Positions 17,628-26,050 of a stretch of 62,868 bases of DNA are shown here, in pieces. This DNA is from Pseudanabaena sp. Salubria-1 (GTDB lineage: Bacteria > Cyanobacteriota > Cyanobacteriia > Pseudanabaenales > Pseudanabaenaceae), in NCBI GenBank assembly GCA_023336205.1, contig JALQCR010000039.1:1-62868 (forward strand), in the 5' to 3' direction. Position 1 is the stretch's first letter. Every line of letters begins with the position of its first letter. Below the pieces are notes generated by a model that saw only the letters and a program-made list of their open reading frames with translations, was not told the DNA's origin and made no database searches. The position numbers were made by a program, and so were the translations under genes.

Positions 17628-18010
17628 TGTCATTCAAGTCAAAGCCTGTCTATCGCGGCAACCGCAATTCTTTTAAGATTCACGTCAAAAAAGATGATGT
17701 AGTTCAAGTAATTTCAGGAAGCTCTAAGGGGACTGTAGCTAAGGTACTACAAGTATTCCCTAAGGACAGCACCATCATCGTTGAAGGTGTTAATGTCAAG
17801 ACTAAGCATGTTAAGCCTCAGGCTGATGGCGAGTCTGGACAAATTATTACCCGCGAGTTTCCGATTCACAGTTCTAAAGTGCTGTTGTATTCCGAAAAGG
17901 AAAAGACCGCCAGCCGTTCTTGCTTCACCTTTACGGATGATGGCAAGAAAGTAAGAATGTTGAAAAAGACTGGCGAAATCGTCGATTCCGTCCAGACCAC
18001 AAAGAAATAA
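17627..18010 (+). CDS. rplX: 50S ribosomal protein L24
   Basis: 127 aa. The KOW motif is clear: KKDDVVQVISGSSKGTVAKV. It starts 50S assembly at the 5' end of 23S rRNA. The C-terminal 20 residues are a cyanobacterial-type Lys-rich tail. Overlaps rplN by one base. Confidence 0.96.
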   Translation: MSFKSKPVYRGNRNSFKIHVKKDDVVQVISGSSKGTVAKVLQVFPKDSTIIVEGVNVKTKHVKPQADGESGQIITREFPIHSSKVLLYSEKEKTASRSCFTFTDDGKKVRMLKKTGEIVDSVQTTKK

Positions 18011-18058
18011 TTCTATACAACCTGACCAAGCCCAGGAAAACTCATCGAGGAAGATAAA

Positions 18059-18604
18059 ATGCTAACAAGATTTACCGAAGTCTATAAAAATCAGGCTGTT
18101 CCCAAGTTAATGGAGCAGTTCAAGTACACCAATATCCATCAAGTTCCTACATTTGAAAAAGTAGTAATCAACCGTGGTCTCGGTGAAGCTGCTCAGAACG
18201 CGAAATCTCTGGAAGCTTCTTTGATCGAAATTGCGACGATCGCTGGTCAAAAGCCCGTAGTAACTAGAGCTAAGAAAGCGATCGCTGGTTTCAAATTGCG
18301 TCAAGGAATGCCCGTCGGCATGATGGTCACACTCCGCCGCGATAAGATGAACAACTTTTTGGATCGTCTGATCAACTTCTCTTTGCCTCGCATCCGTGAT
18401 TTTCGCGGTGTTAGCCCCAAGAGCTTTGATGGACGTGGTAACTATACCCTCGGTGTTCGCGAGCAACTTATCTTCCCCGAAATCAGCTACGACAGTATTG
18501 AGCAAATTCGGGGGCTTGATATTTCCATCATCACCACTGCCAACACGGACGAAGAAGGACGTGCGCTCCTGAAAGCAGTTGGTATGCCCTTTAGAGAATC
18601 ATAA
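18059..18604 (+). CDS. rplE: 50S ribosomal protein L5
   Basis: 181 aa, full length. Shows KAIAGFKLRQGMPVGMMVTL and IRDFRGVSPKSFDGRGNY, which contact 5S rRNA and the P-site tRNA. A good ribosome-binding site (GAGGAAG) lies about 8 bp before the ATG. Confidence 0.97.
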   Translation: MLTRFTEVYKNQAVPKLMEQFKYTNIHQVPTFEKVVINRGLGEAAQNAKSLEASLIEIATIAGQKPVVTRAKKAIAGFKLRQGMPVGMMVTLRRDKMNNFLDRLINFSLPRIRDFRGVSPKSFDGRGNYTLGVREQLIFPEISYDSIEQIRGLDISIITTANTDEEGRALLKAVGMPFRES

Positions 18605-18627
18605 GTAGATCGAATTAGGAGATAAGG

Positions 18628-19029
18628 ATGGCTACCAACGACACCATCTCGGACATGCTTACCCGCATTCGCAATGCAACACTTGCAAAGCACCAGACAA
18701 CTTCTATCCCTGCCACAAGGATGACGTTGAGCATTGCCCGAGTGATGAAACAAGAAGGTTTTATCGCAGATTTTGAAGAAACAGGCGAAAACATCGACCG
18801 CGCCTTGGTCGTCGCTCTCAAGTATGAAGGCAAGAACCGTCAATCGATTATTAAGCGCCTCAAACGCGTCAGCAAACCTGGTTTACGGGTTTACTCAAAC
18901 TCTAAAGAATTACCCCGTGTATTAGGTGGGATCGGCATTGCGATCATCTCCACCTCTAAAGGGATCATGACCGATCGCGAAGCCCGTAAACAGGGAGTCG
19001 GCGGTGAAGTCCTTTGCTATATCTGGTAA
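18628..19029 (+). CDS. rpsH: 30S ribosomal protein S8
   Basis: 133 aa. ATNDTISDMLTRIRNA at the N-terminus and STSKGIMTDREARKQGVGGE at the C-terminus are diagnostic. AGGAGAT precedes the ATG. In enterobacteria S8 is the spc-operon repressor; no matching mRNA site was looked for in detail here. rpsN (S14) is absent between L5 and S8, as in other cyanobacteria. Confidence 0.97.
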   Translation: MATNDTISDMLTRIRNATLAKHQTTSIPATRMTLSIARVMKQEGFIADFEETGENIDRALVVALKYEGKNRQSIIKRLKRVSKPGLRVYSNSKELPRVLGGIGIAIISTSKGIMTDREARKQGVGGEVLCYIW

Positions 19030-19115
19030 TTCAGATCTTTTAGATTATTTAATCTAGATCTGTTAACTCAGGCTGTTAACTCAGCAAATCACATCACAAG
19101 CAACGGAAAACAGAC

Positions 19116-19679
19116 ATGTCTCGTATTGGAAAACGTCCCATTCCTCTTCCCCCTAAAGTTGCGGTCTCCATCGTAGGGCAAGAGGTTACTGTCAAAGGAC
19201 CTAAAGGCGAACTAAAGCGTGTGTTGCCAAACACTGTAGAAATTCTGCAAGAAGAAAGCAACTTGATTGTTAACCGCGCTAATGAATCTCGTCCCGCAAA
19301 GCAACAGCACGGCCTTTTCCGCACCCTCGTTGCCAACATGGTCGAAGGTGTGTCTACTGGCTTTCAGCGCAAGTTGGAAATTCAAGGTGTTGGTTATCGC
19401 GCCAACCTGAACGGCAGCAATATTGTTCTTACTGTTGGCTATAGCCATACAGTTGATATCATTCCTCCCGAAGGAGTTTCTCTCGGCGTTGAAGATGCTA
19501 CAGGCAAAAAAGTCCCTCAAGGAACATTTATTGTTGTCGAAGGAATTGACAAGGAAATCGTCGGTAACTTAGCAGCAAAAATTCGCGCTGTACGTCCACC
19601 TGAAGTTTACAAAGGTAAGGGCATCCGCTACCTCGGCGAATTCGTCAGACGTAAGGCTGGTAAGACTGGTAAGAAGTAA
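19116..19679 (+). CDS. rplF: 50S ribosomal protein L6
   Basis: 187 aa. Begins SRIGKRPIPLPPKVAVSI and ends with the signature RPPEVYKGKGIRYLGEFVR. The 86-bp gap before it holds a short inverted repeat (AGATCT-type arms) and a tandem GTTAACTCAG duplication. Confidence 0.97.
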   Translation: MSRIGKRPIPLPPKVAVSIVGQEVTVKGPKGELKRVLPNTVEILQEESNLIVNRANESRPAKQQHGLFRTLVANMVEGVSTGFQRKLEIQGVGYRANLNGSNIVLTVGYSHTVDIIPPEGVSLGVEDATGKKVPQGTFIVVEGIDKEIVGNLAAKIRAVRPPEVYKGKGIRYLGEFVRRKAGKTGKK

Positions 19680-19745
19680 GGACAAGAATTTTCTGGCTTC
19701 TTTATTTAATCTTCTTAATTTTCGTAATCTTCATATATAAAAAAC

Positions 19746-20111
19746 ATGAGTGCTAATAGTCGTAGACAAGCAACCATAAGCCGCCATAAGCGAATTCGTA
19801 AAGGTATGTCAGGCACACCTGAACGTCCTCGCTTGTCAATTTATCGCTCTAACAATCACATCGTGGCGCAAGTGATTGATGATGTAGCACAGCATACGCT
19901 CGTTGCTGCATCGACCCTCGAATCCGATGTCCGTGAAGGTCTCAGCACTACTGCTAATTCTGAAGCTTCGGCTAAGGTTGGGGCTTTGATTGCTGAAAGA
20001 GCGATCGCGCAGGGAATAACCAAAGTTGTGTTCGACCGTGGTGGAAACCTCTATCATGGAAGAGTCCAAGCTCTCGCTGAAGCTGCCCGCGAAGCAGGTC
20101 TAGATTTCTAA
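19746..20111 (+). CDS. rplR: 50S ribosomal protein L18
   Basis: 121 aa. The 5S-binding domain ends KVVFDRGGNLYHGRVQALAEAAREAGL, and RPRLSIYRSNNHIVAQVIDD is typical. The Arg/Lys-rich start (RRQATISRHKRIRKGM) is normal. No strong ribosome-binding site is visible in the AT-rich 66-bp gap. Confidence 0.96.
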   Translation: MSANSRRQATISRHKRIRKGMSGTPERPRLSIYRSNNHIVAQVIDDVAQHTLVAASTLESDVREGLSTTANSEASAKVGALIAERAIAQGITKVVFDRGGNLYHGRVQALAEAAREAGLDF

Positions 20112-20154
20112 CGCATCGAATCATCCAGCAGTGAATCAGTAGATAGAAACAAAT

Positions 20155-20772
20155 ATGGCTAAGAATAGAGAATCAAGACCAGGTGCTGGTCGCGACAGTG
20201 CCAGCGGCGACAGTGGCGACAACAACCGCGATGAAAAACGCAAAGGCAAGCGCGATAGTAAAAAAAGCGATCGCGCTCGTACTGAAAAAGAATCTGAATG
20301 GCAAGAACGTGTTGTCCAAATCCGCCGCGTAACTAAGGTTGTCAAGGGTGGTAAAAAACTCAGCTTCCGTGCGATCGTCGTTGTCGGTAACGAGAAAGGA
20401 CAGGTCGGTGTTGGCGTTGGTAAAGCTGCCGATGTTATTAACGCTGTCAAGAAAGGTGTCGCCGATGCTAGAAAACATGCGATCGACGTACCTTTGACCA
20501 AGAGCAATTCCATCCCACATCCTACCAACGGGATCGGCGGTGGCGCTAAAGTGATGATCCGCCCTGCATCTCCAGGTACTGGGGTAATTGCTGGTGGTGC
20601 TGTCAGAACTGTACTAGAGCTAGCTGGTGTCAAAAATATTTTGGCAAAGCAACTCGGTTCTAGCAGTCCTCTAAACAATGCTCGTGCAGCAATTAATGCC
20701 CTTGCAACATTACGAACCTTTGGTGAAGTTGCCAGAGCGCGTGGTATTACGCTGGAACAGTTATTTAATTAA
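20155..20772 (+). CDS. rpsE: 30S ribosomal protein S5
   Basis: 205 aa, longer than the bacterial minimum owing to a charged N-terminal extension (about residues 1-40, Arg/Asp/Ser-rich) common in cyanobacteria. The core has ERVVQIRRVTKVVKGGKKLS and the fidelity loop region GIGGGAKVMIRPASPGTGVI. Confidence 0.97.
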   Translation: MAKNRESRPGAGRDSASGDSGDNNRDEKRKGKRDSKKSDRARTEKESEWQERVVQIRRVTKVVKGGKKLSFRAIVVVGNEKGQVGVGVGKAADVINAVKKGVADARKHAIDVPLTKSNSIPHPTNGIGGGAKVMIRPASPGTGVIAGGAVRTVLELAGVKNILAKQLGSSSPLNNARAAINALATLRTFGEVARARGITLEQLFN

Positions 20773-20773
20773 T

Positions 20774-20802
20774 GCAATAACGGCGCTACGCGCCGTTATT
20801 GC
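20774..20802. repeat. intra-operon palindrome between rpsE and rplO
   Basis: Perfect 12-bp arms GCAATAACGGCG around loop CTACG. It lies inside the ribosomal cluster and starts two bases after the rpsE stop. It has no T-run, so it is more likely an RNA-stabilising or attenuating hairpin than a full terminator. Confidence 0.65.
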
Positions 20803-20823
20803 CAAAATTGGAAAGGAAAAACT

Positions 20824-21267
20824 ATGAGAATTGACGATCTTCAGCCTCAAGAAGGCTCTCAGCATCGCAAACGTCGTCTAGGACGTGGTATTGCCGCAGG
20901 GCAAGGTGCTAGCGGTGGTTTCGGTATGCGTGGTCAAAAATCTCGTTCAGGTCGTCCCACCAGACCTGGTTTTGAAGGTGGTCAGATCCCCCTTTACAGA
21001 CGAGTACCCAAACTTAAGCATTTTACAATTGTAAATCCTAAGCATTTCACAATTGTTAATCTTGACCAATTAAGCGGATTACCTAAGGGTACAGTAGTAA
21101 ATCTTGATTCTTTAATGGAAGCAGGAATTATTACTCAAAACGACGGTGTATTACGTGTATTAGGAAGAGGCGAAGTAACTGTAGCGCTTACAGTTCGTGC
21201 TCACTCGTTTACAGCATCTGCTAAGAGCAAAATCGAAGCTGCTGGCGGCACTGTAGAAGTTGCCTAG
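20824..21267 (+). CDS. rplO: 50S ribosomal protein L15
   Basis: 147 aa. Conserved KRRLGRGIAAGQGASGGFG and GFEGGQIPLYRRVPKL are present. KHFTIVN occurs twice in a row, which reflects the normal L15 pattern here rather than a copying error. A good ribosome-binding site (GGAAAGGAA) precedes the ATG. The gene is followed by a palindrome, then secY. Confidence 0.96.
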   Translation: MRIDDLQPQEGSQHRKRRLGRGIAAGQGASGGFGMRGQKSRSGRPTRPGFEGGQIPLYRRVPKLKHFTIVNPKHFTIVNLDQLSGLPKGTVVNLDSLMEAGIITQNDGVLRVLGRGEVTVALTVRAHSFTASAKSKIEAAGGTVEVA

Positions 21268-21271
21268 TTAT

Positions 21272-21320
21272 AAAGAGAATATGTGGCGGAGCGCTAAGCG
21301 TTTCGCCACATATTCTCTTT
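21272..21320. terminator. palindrome after rplO
   Basis: Arms AAAGAGAATATGTGGCG with the exact complement followed by TTGTTGTTTT. It separates the ribosomal genes from secY and may attenuate transcription into secY-adk-infA. Confidence 0.65.
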
Positions 21321-21441
21321 TGTTGTTTTAGAAGAACCTCGCGTTACGCTTTTCTCTATGCAACTACAATATTTAAATATCTTAAGTTAGGAGGAGTTTT
21401 GTGCCTCCTAACCCAATCACTAGCTTGAGGTAAGTTTAGTT

Positions 21442-22782
21442 ATGGTTGTTAGTAAGGGAAAGAACCCAACTGCACAAGAAACTTTTATGCAAATGGCTCA
21501 AGCCGCAGGGCTAAGAGGTCGGTTGCTAGTTACTGTGGGTGTTTTGATATTGGTTAGACTTGGCATCTACCTGCCATTGCCAGGGGTTGATCGCCTAAGA
21601 TTTACGGAAATTGTTAAAAATAATGCCGTAGTTAATTTTTTAGATATTTTCTCTGGTGGCGGCTTATCACTGCTGGGTATTTTTGCTCTTGGCATTTTGC
21701 CATTCATTAATGCCTCAATTATCATGCAATTGATGACATCGGCTCTGCCAAGCTTAGAAAACCTTCAAAAGAACGAAGGAGAAGCAGGTAGAAGAAAAAT
21801 TTCTCAATACACACGCTATGTGGCCTTTGTTTGGGGTGTAATCCAAAGCTGGGGGCTTGGCGTTTGGGTGCAGAACTCTGGTGTGCTTTCAGATCCAGCC
21901 TCTAACTGGATTACGGTTGGCGATGGTCGAGTTATTTTGTCTAGCTTTATTTTTCAGACGACAGTAGCTTTGGCTGCTGGCTCAATGTTTGTAATGTGGG
22001 CTGGCGAACTAATTACGGAGAAAGGTGTTGGAAATGGTGCTTCTTTACTGATTTTTATTAGTATTGTCGCTAACTTGCCAACTTCTCTGGGTGATACGAT
22101 CGCGCTAGCTCAAAAAGATAGCTCACGAGTTGGTGGTGTCATCTTATTGTTATTGATCTTCTTGATCATGATTGTGGGGATTGTGTTCGTGCAGGAAGGA
22201 ACGCGGCGAATACCAATTATCTCCGCTCGTCGTCAGGTTGGACGCAAACTATACCGTGAACAAGCTTCTTATTTGCCTTTGCGCTTAAATCAAGGCGGCG
22301 TTATGCCGATCATTTTTGCCTCATCGGTGATGATTTTGCCAGCCTACTTGAGTCAAAGTATTAATAACGAGGTATTCGTAGCGATCGCCACTTGGATATC
22401 TCCTAGCGGACCTGGTCATATTCCTGTGTATATGTTGCTGATTTTAGGATTTAGCTTCTTTTATTCGACTCTAGTTCTTAATCCTGTAGAGCTATCGCAG
22501 AACCTGAAAAAGATGGGTAGTAGCATTCCTACGGTACGACCTGGAACCGCAACTTCGGACTATATTAGTCGTATTTTGAACCGCCTAACTTTACTTGGTT
22601 CAGTCTTCTTGTGTGGCATTGCGATTATACCTAGTGCCCTTGAAAAAGCCACGGGCGTATCGACCTTTAGCGGCATTGGTGCAACTTCGTTACTAATTTT
22701 GGTCGGTGTCGCGATCGAAACCTCCAAGCAAATCCAAACCTACGTGATCTCTCAACGTTATGAAGGTATGGTGAAACAGTAA
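21442..22782 (+). CDS. secY: preprotein translocase subunit SecY
   Basis: 446 aa, ten-helix channel of the Sec translocon. Characteristic plug and pore features: GRLLVTVGVLILVRLGIYLP, INASIIMQLMT, and the cytoplasmic loop RRIPIISARRQVGRK that binds SecA and ribosome. It inserts in the cytoplasmic or thylakoid membrane. A GAGG site precedes the ATG. Its last base is shared with the adk start. Confidence 0.97.
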   Translation: MVVSKGKNPTAQETFMQMAQAAGLRGRLLVTVGVLILVRLGIYLPLPGVDRLRFTEIVKNNAVVNFLDIFSGGGLSLLGIFALGILPFINASIIMQLMTSALPSLENLQKNEGEAGRRKISQYTRYVAFVWGVIQSWGLGVWVQNSGVLSDPASNWITVGDGRVILSSFIFQTTVALAAGSMFVMWAGELITEKGVGNGASLLIFISIVANLPTSLGDTIALAQKDSSRVGGVILLLLIFLIMIVGIVFVQEGTRRIPIISARRQVGRKLYREQASYLPLRLNQGGVMPIIFASSVMILPAYLSQSINNEVFVAIATWISPSGPGHIPVYMLLILGFSFFYSTLVLNPVELSQNLKKMGSSIPTVRPGTATSDYISRILNRLTLLGSVFLCGIAIIPSALEKATGVSTFSGIGATSLLILVGVAIETSKQIQTYVISQRYEGMVKQ

Positions 22783-23339
22783 TGCCTAGAGTGATTTTGA
22801 TGGGTCCTCCTGGTGCTGGTAAGGGTACACAAGGCGAGATTTTGGCTGAATCTTGGCAAGTGCCAAGAATTGCTCCTGGAGATATTTTTCGGGCTGAGAT
22901 TAAGCAAGGCTCAGAATTAGGACTAAAGGTTAAGTCTTTTAGTGATTCAGGCACATTGGTTCCTGATGCTGTTGTGATTGAGGTAATTGAATCTCGATTG
23001 AGACAGCCTGATACTCAAGTTGGTTGGATTCTTGATGGCTTTCCGCGTACAGTAGCTCAAGCTGAGGCTTTAGATACTCTATTAGCGGAGATAAATCAGC
23101 CCTATGACTCGGTGATTAATCTTGATGTGCCAGATCAGTTTTTGATCGATCGCTTGTTAGCAAGAGCGATCGATCAGGGACGTGCTGATGACACTGAGGA
23201 AGTCATCAGGAATCGGCTGCAAGAGTACAATTCCAAAACTAGACCTTTGCTAGAATTTTATGGAAAGAGTGTTACCCAAATTGATGGCACACCGTCGATG
23301 CCAGAGGTAACTGAGACTATCAAAAAATTCTTTGCATAG
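22782..23339 (+). CDS. adk: adenylate kinase
   Basis: 185 aa, the short-LID bacterial form. P-loop GPPGAGKGTQGE at residues 8-19, NMP-binding PGDIFRAEI, and DGFPRTVAQAEAL. It interconverts ATP, AMP and ADP. It overlaps secY (TAATG), so translation is coupled, as is common next to secY. Confidence 0.96.
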   Translation: MPRVILMGPPGAGKGTQGEILAESWQVPRIAPGDIFRAEIKQGSELGLKVKSFSDSGTLVPDAVVIEVIESRLRQPDTQVGWILDGFPRTVAQAEALDTLLAEINQPYDSVINLDVPDQFLIDRLLARAIDQGRADDTEEVIRNRLQEYNSKTRPLLEFYGKSVTQIDGTPSMPEVTETIKKFFA

Positions 23340-23347
23340 ATACGGTG

Positions 23348-23412
23348 ATATTTGATTAAGTAATTCTTAATCAAATATACATCCCATGTTGCAAGCGCTT
23401 TTTGCTCGCAAC
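23348..23412. repeat. two hairpins between adk and infA
   Basis: An inverted repeat with arms ATATTTGATTAAG (23348-23378) and a second with arms ATGTTGC..GCAACAT (about 23386-23412). Neither has a long T-run on the + strand, so read-through to infA is likely. Confidence 0.5.
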
Positions 23413-23453
23413 ATAATACATATAGAACTAATACTAAATTTGGGAGAGTTTGT

Positions 23454-23693
23454 TTGTCAAAAGAAGATTCTATTGAAATGGAAGGGACGGTAACTGAGTC
23501 ACTTCCTAATGCTATGTTTCGGGTTGCACTCGATAATGGCTTTAATGTACTTGCTCACATTTCGGGCAAGATTCGTCGAAATTACATCAAGATTTTGCCT
23601 GGCGATCGCGTGAAGGTGGAGCTAACGCCCTATGACCTTACTAAAGGACGCATTACCTACCGCCTCAAAAATCAAGGCGGCGGCAAGAAATAA
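23454..23693 (+). CDS. infA: translation initiation factor IF-1
   Basis: 79 aa from a TTG start behind GGGAG. The product SKEDSIEMEGTVTESLPNAM followed by NVLAHISGKIRRNYIKILPG is IF-1 in full, an S1-type OB fold. It carries a C-terminal Lys/Gly extension. The usual followers rpmJ, rpsM, rpsK and rpoA are missing; instead a strong hairpin and accessory genes follow, so the cluster is broken here. Confidence 0.95.
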   Translation: MSKEDSIEMEGTVTESLPNAMFRVALDNGFNVLAHISGKIRRNYIKILPGDRVKVELTPYDLTKGRITYRLKNQGGGKK

Positions 23694-23697
23694 AACA

Positions 23698-23740
23698 AAC
23701 AGAAGAGGCAACTTTACTAAGTAAAGTTGCCTCTTCTGTT
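23698..23740. terminator. terminator of the ribosomal-protein cluster
   Basis: 20-bp arms AACAGAAGAGGCAACTTTAC with their complement and a 3-base loop, starting 5 bp after the infA stop. This is the strongest hairpin in the cluster and marks its end. Confidence 0.7.
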
Positions 23741-23763
23741 ATAAAAACGAGTTATAGCGCTTT

Positions 23764-23890
23764 TGCTTTTTGAAAGTAATGATATGAATTTGCGATCGCG
23801 CTTATTACGCTTCTTGCAAGTAATGGGAAAGATTAGCGATCGCCATATCAGACAATTGTTTAACTAAACCTTCTTTTAAAGCTTTGCATC
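23764..23890 (-). pseudogene. two tandem remnants of the 3' end of the coiled-coil gene at 24514
   Basis: On the minus strand 23805-23885 reads KALKEGLVKQLSDMAIANL then SHYLQEA and stop. It matches KALKADVVKQSSDMAIANL then YHYFQEA and stop at the end of the intact gene. A second, shorter and more decayed copy is at 23764-23801. The YefM/YoeB pair lies between these remnants and the intact gene. Confidence 0.75.
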
Positions 23891-23941
23891 ATAGTTTTTA
23901 GAGAACCGACTATAATCTTAATAAGATTTCAGGAAGTCATT

Positions 23942-24226
23942 ATGATTGTTGAAACTAGCTATGCACTGACAACACCAAATTTGAATGTATTGCTTGATCG
24001 CGTTGTTAACGATCGTGAAATTATTTACATCAAAAGTCAAAGTGGTGACAATGTTGCTCTAATTGCTGCTGATGAGTTACAAAGCTTGTTAGAAACTATG
24101 CATCTTTTACGATCGCCTAAGAATGCAGAACGTTTGTTAAATGCTATTAGTCGCGCTAGAGCGAATGTAGAAGATTCTCAAACACCTGATGATTTGCGAA
24201 AGGAGTTAGGGCTTGTCAAAGAGTAA
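23942..24226 (+). CDS. YefM-type antitoxin (Phd/YefM family)
   Basis: 94 aa. The N-terminal beta-alpha DNA-binding fold reads SYALTTPNLNVLLDRVVND then IIYIKSQSGDNVALIAADEL, as in YefM. The C-terminal half is acidic and helical and would wrap the toxin. It overlaps the toxin start by 14 bp, so synthesis is coupled. It probably represses its own promoter. Confidence 0.88.
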   Translation: MIVETSYALTTPNLNVLLDRVVNDREIIYIKSQSGDNVALIAADELQSLLETMHLLRSPKNAERLLNAISRARANVEDSQTPDDLRKELGLVKE

Positions 24227-24494
24227 TTCTCCATTGAATAGAGAATCTATTTTCGATCCAGATTTTCGTACAGATTTAACCCATTGGATTTCTGTTGATC
24301 GTAAGGTTGCTTTGAGAGTAATGGATTTAGTTGATGCAGTCATGCGCGATCCTTTTAACGGAATTGGGAAGCCTGAACCTTTAAAATATCTTGGTTCTGG
24401 TATTTGGTCACGCCGTATTACTCAAGAGCATCGCTTGGTTTATCTAGTTGAGCAAAATTACATTAAATTTTTGCAATGTAGATATCACTATTGA
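24213..24494 (+). CDS. YoeB-type mRNA-cleaving toxin
   Basis: 93 aa from TTG 24213 inside the antitoxin reading frame. RelE/YoeB fold with FDPDFRTDLTHWISVDRKVA, LKYLGSGIWSRRITQEHRLVY and the C-terminal catalytic CRYHY. It cuts mRNA in the ribosomal A site. The N-terminus (about 12 residues) is longer than in classical YoeB, so the exact start is uncertain. Confidence 0.88.
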   Translation: MSKSNSPLNRESIFDPDFRTDLTHWISVDRKVALRVMDLVDAVMRDPFNGIGKPEPLKYLGSGIWSRRITQEHRLVYLVEQNYIKFLQCRYHY

Positions 24495-24513
24495 ATTAGA
24501 AGCGATCGCCTCA

Positions 24514-25920
24514 TTATGCTTCTTGAAAGTAGTGATATAAATTAGCGATCGCCATATCAGACGATTGTTTAACTACATCAGCTTTTAAAGCTTTATGTCC
24601 CGAAGCTTGAGCTTTTTCGACTACTTCATACTCATATTTTGAGCGCAAGTCAGGTGAAGCCATTAATTTGAGTTGATCGCGTAGAGAATCAAAATGAGAT
24701 TTTGGCTTTAACTCTTCATAAATCTTTTGTTCGGGAACTTCAAAGCTGCTAAGTGCAGAGGTCATTTCTTGAGGAACTGGGCTTAGTTCAGAGCTTTCTA
24801 GCAACTTTAAGTCAGAAGCAGGTAAAGATTGAATCCATTCTGATTGTTCTTGCCAAGATGATAAAACCACTAAATCTTGAGTGCAAATACGGCTGATTTC
24901 TGGATAGAGTAGGTCTATTTCTTCTTGGGACTGTACGGCATTACTAACATCAACAATATCTTGACGAATAGTGGTTTGTAGGCTTTTTAGTCCTTGAGTG
25001 ACTGCGCCTGATTGCTTTTGGATTTGGTAGGTCATGATGATTGTTTGCTCGATCGCCCAAGCGCATTCCATTCTTCTTAATTTACCTAACGCTGAAGTCT
25101 CTGAAAGTAGTTGGGGATTACGGTAATCAGCAAGGGCAACTGAAAGCATATGTCTAGCACTTGCTAAACCTTGATCTCTAATGTGAGGTTCAGTCAGTAA
25201 GGACTGTTGGATTAACTTAGTAGCTGCCAAAAATTGACTATAGGCATGAATGAGAACGACTCGATGCTGTTCAAATTTGATATCTGCGGCGACTTCATCA
25301 ATGTGATTTAAAATTTCAACACCTTGATCTTTGAATGCTTTTTTGAGATCGATGAAGCCATCTTTGATCTCAACGCGCATTTGGCGAACGTCTTCGCGTA
25401 GTTTGAGGATTTGATGTAAGCTGGCTGCGGAAATCGCAACGTTTGCAATTGTTCCCACGCCGATTAATGCTGTTGTGGCTTGCAAAACTCCTAAGTTTTG
25501 TTGAATTGCGGTAATGCCTTCGCTCATGCCCTTAATGTCGTACTGAATACCTGCAACTTGATTTATGACAGTATCAACTCCACTTTGAACATTTTTTATG
25601 TCTTCTTTGACCCCACCAATATCTTCTCGAATATTGGCAACACCTGTATTGATGGAGTTTTGAGTATCTTGAATATCAGACCTGACGTTTTTAAAACCTG
25701 TATGAGTTTGATAGGTTTGATAACCTTGCAGTGCGCCAAATATTAGCTGTGTGGGAAAAATTAGAGGATTTGTAGAAGAAGGTGGCTTTGCAACTTCTAA
25801 AAATCTACCTGTGACAAGACATCTAGCGATTGGCAACAATATTCCTGTTTTATGCGCGACTTGTACGGCTTTACCAGAAAGCATCAATGCTTGGGTTGCG
25901 GTAGAAAAGATGTAATCCAT
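24514..25920 (-). CDS. coiled-coil membrane protein, divergent partner of the dynamin-like gene
   Basis: 468 aa, not recognised. Residues about 75-140 are long amphipathic heptads with repeated IREDIGGVKEDIKNVQSGVD-type phrases. A hydrophobic stretch follows (about 146-170, LIGVGTIANVAISAASL), then a second coiled segment (LREDVRQMRVEIKDGFIDLK) and a helical C-terminal half. It starts 130 bp from the dynamin-like gene, transcribed in the opposite direction from a shared control region. The arrangement suggests a membrane scaffold or effector acting with the GTPase; this is inference. Confidence 0.65.
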   Translation of the reverse strand: MDYIFSTATQALMLSGKAVQVAHKTGILLPIARCLVTGRFLEVAKPPSSTNPLIFPTQLIFGALQGYQTYQTHTGFKNVRSDIQDTQNSINTGVANIREDIGGVKEDIKNVQSGVDTVINQVAGIQYDIKGMSEGITAIQQNLGVLQATTALIGVGTIANVAISAASLHQILKLREDVRQMRVEIKDGFIDLKKAFKDQGVEILNHIDEVAADIKFEQHRVVLIHAYSQFLAATKLIQQSLLTEPHIRDQGLASARHMLSVALADYRNPQLLSETSALGKLRRMECAWAIEQTIIMTYQIQKQSGAVTQGLKSLQTTIRQDIVDVSNAVQSQEEIDLLYPEISRICTQDLVVLSSWQEQSEWIQSLPASDLKLLESSELSPVPQEMTSALSSFEVPEQKIYEELKPKSHFDSLRDQLKLMASPDLRSKYEYEVVEKAQASGHKALKADVVKQSSDMAIANLYHYFQEA

Positions 25921-26050
25921 AATATATAAATTATAGGAAAAGCTTTTTAAAGGCTTTATTTGGTTAAATATTATCAGATTTTATTGTGTAAATGATTTTT
26001 TTGCCCTTAATTTCTGATAAATTCTAGATAACTAGATTTTTAACCCAAGC
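25921..26050. promoter_or_regulatory. shared divergent promoter region
   Basis: 130 AT-rich bases between two divergent starts. Both promoters must lie here, so the two genes are likely co-regulated. No operator could be defined. Confidence 0.5.

Noticed and set aside
12228..20772. Numerous 60-150-codon frames antisense to ribosomal genes (for example 15846-16292 minus)
   Set aside because: Shadow frames of codon-biased genes; no family features.
21016..21065. Apparent tandem duplication KHFTIVN-PKHFTIVN in L15
   Set aside because: L15 normally has two similar K-x-F/Y-x-x-V-N stretches here, and total length is normal, so no duplication event is needed.
25498..25746. 82-codon frame opposite the coiled-coil gene
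   Set aside because: No start signals; lies wholly within a well-supported gene on the other strand.
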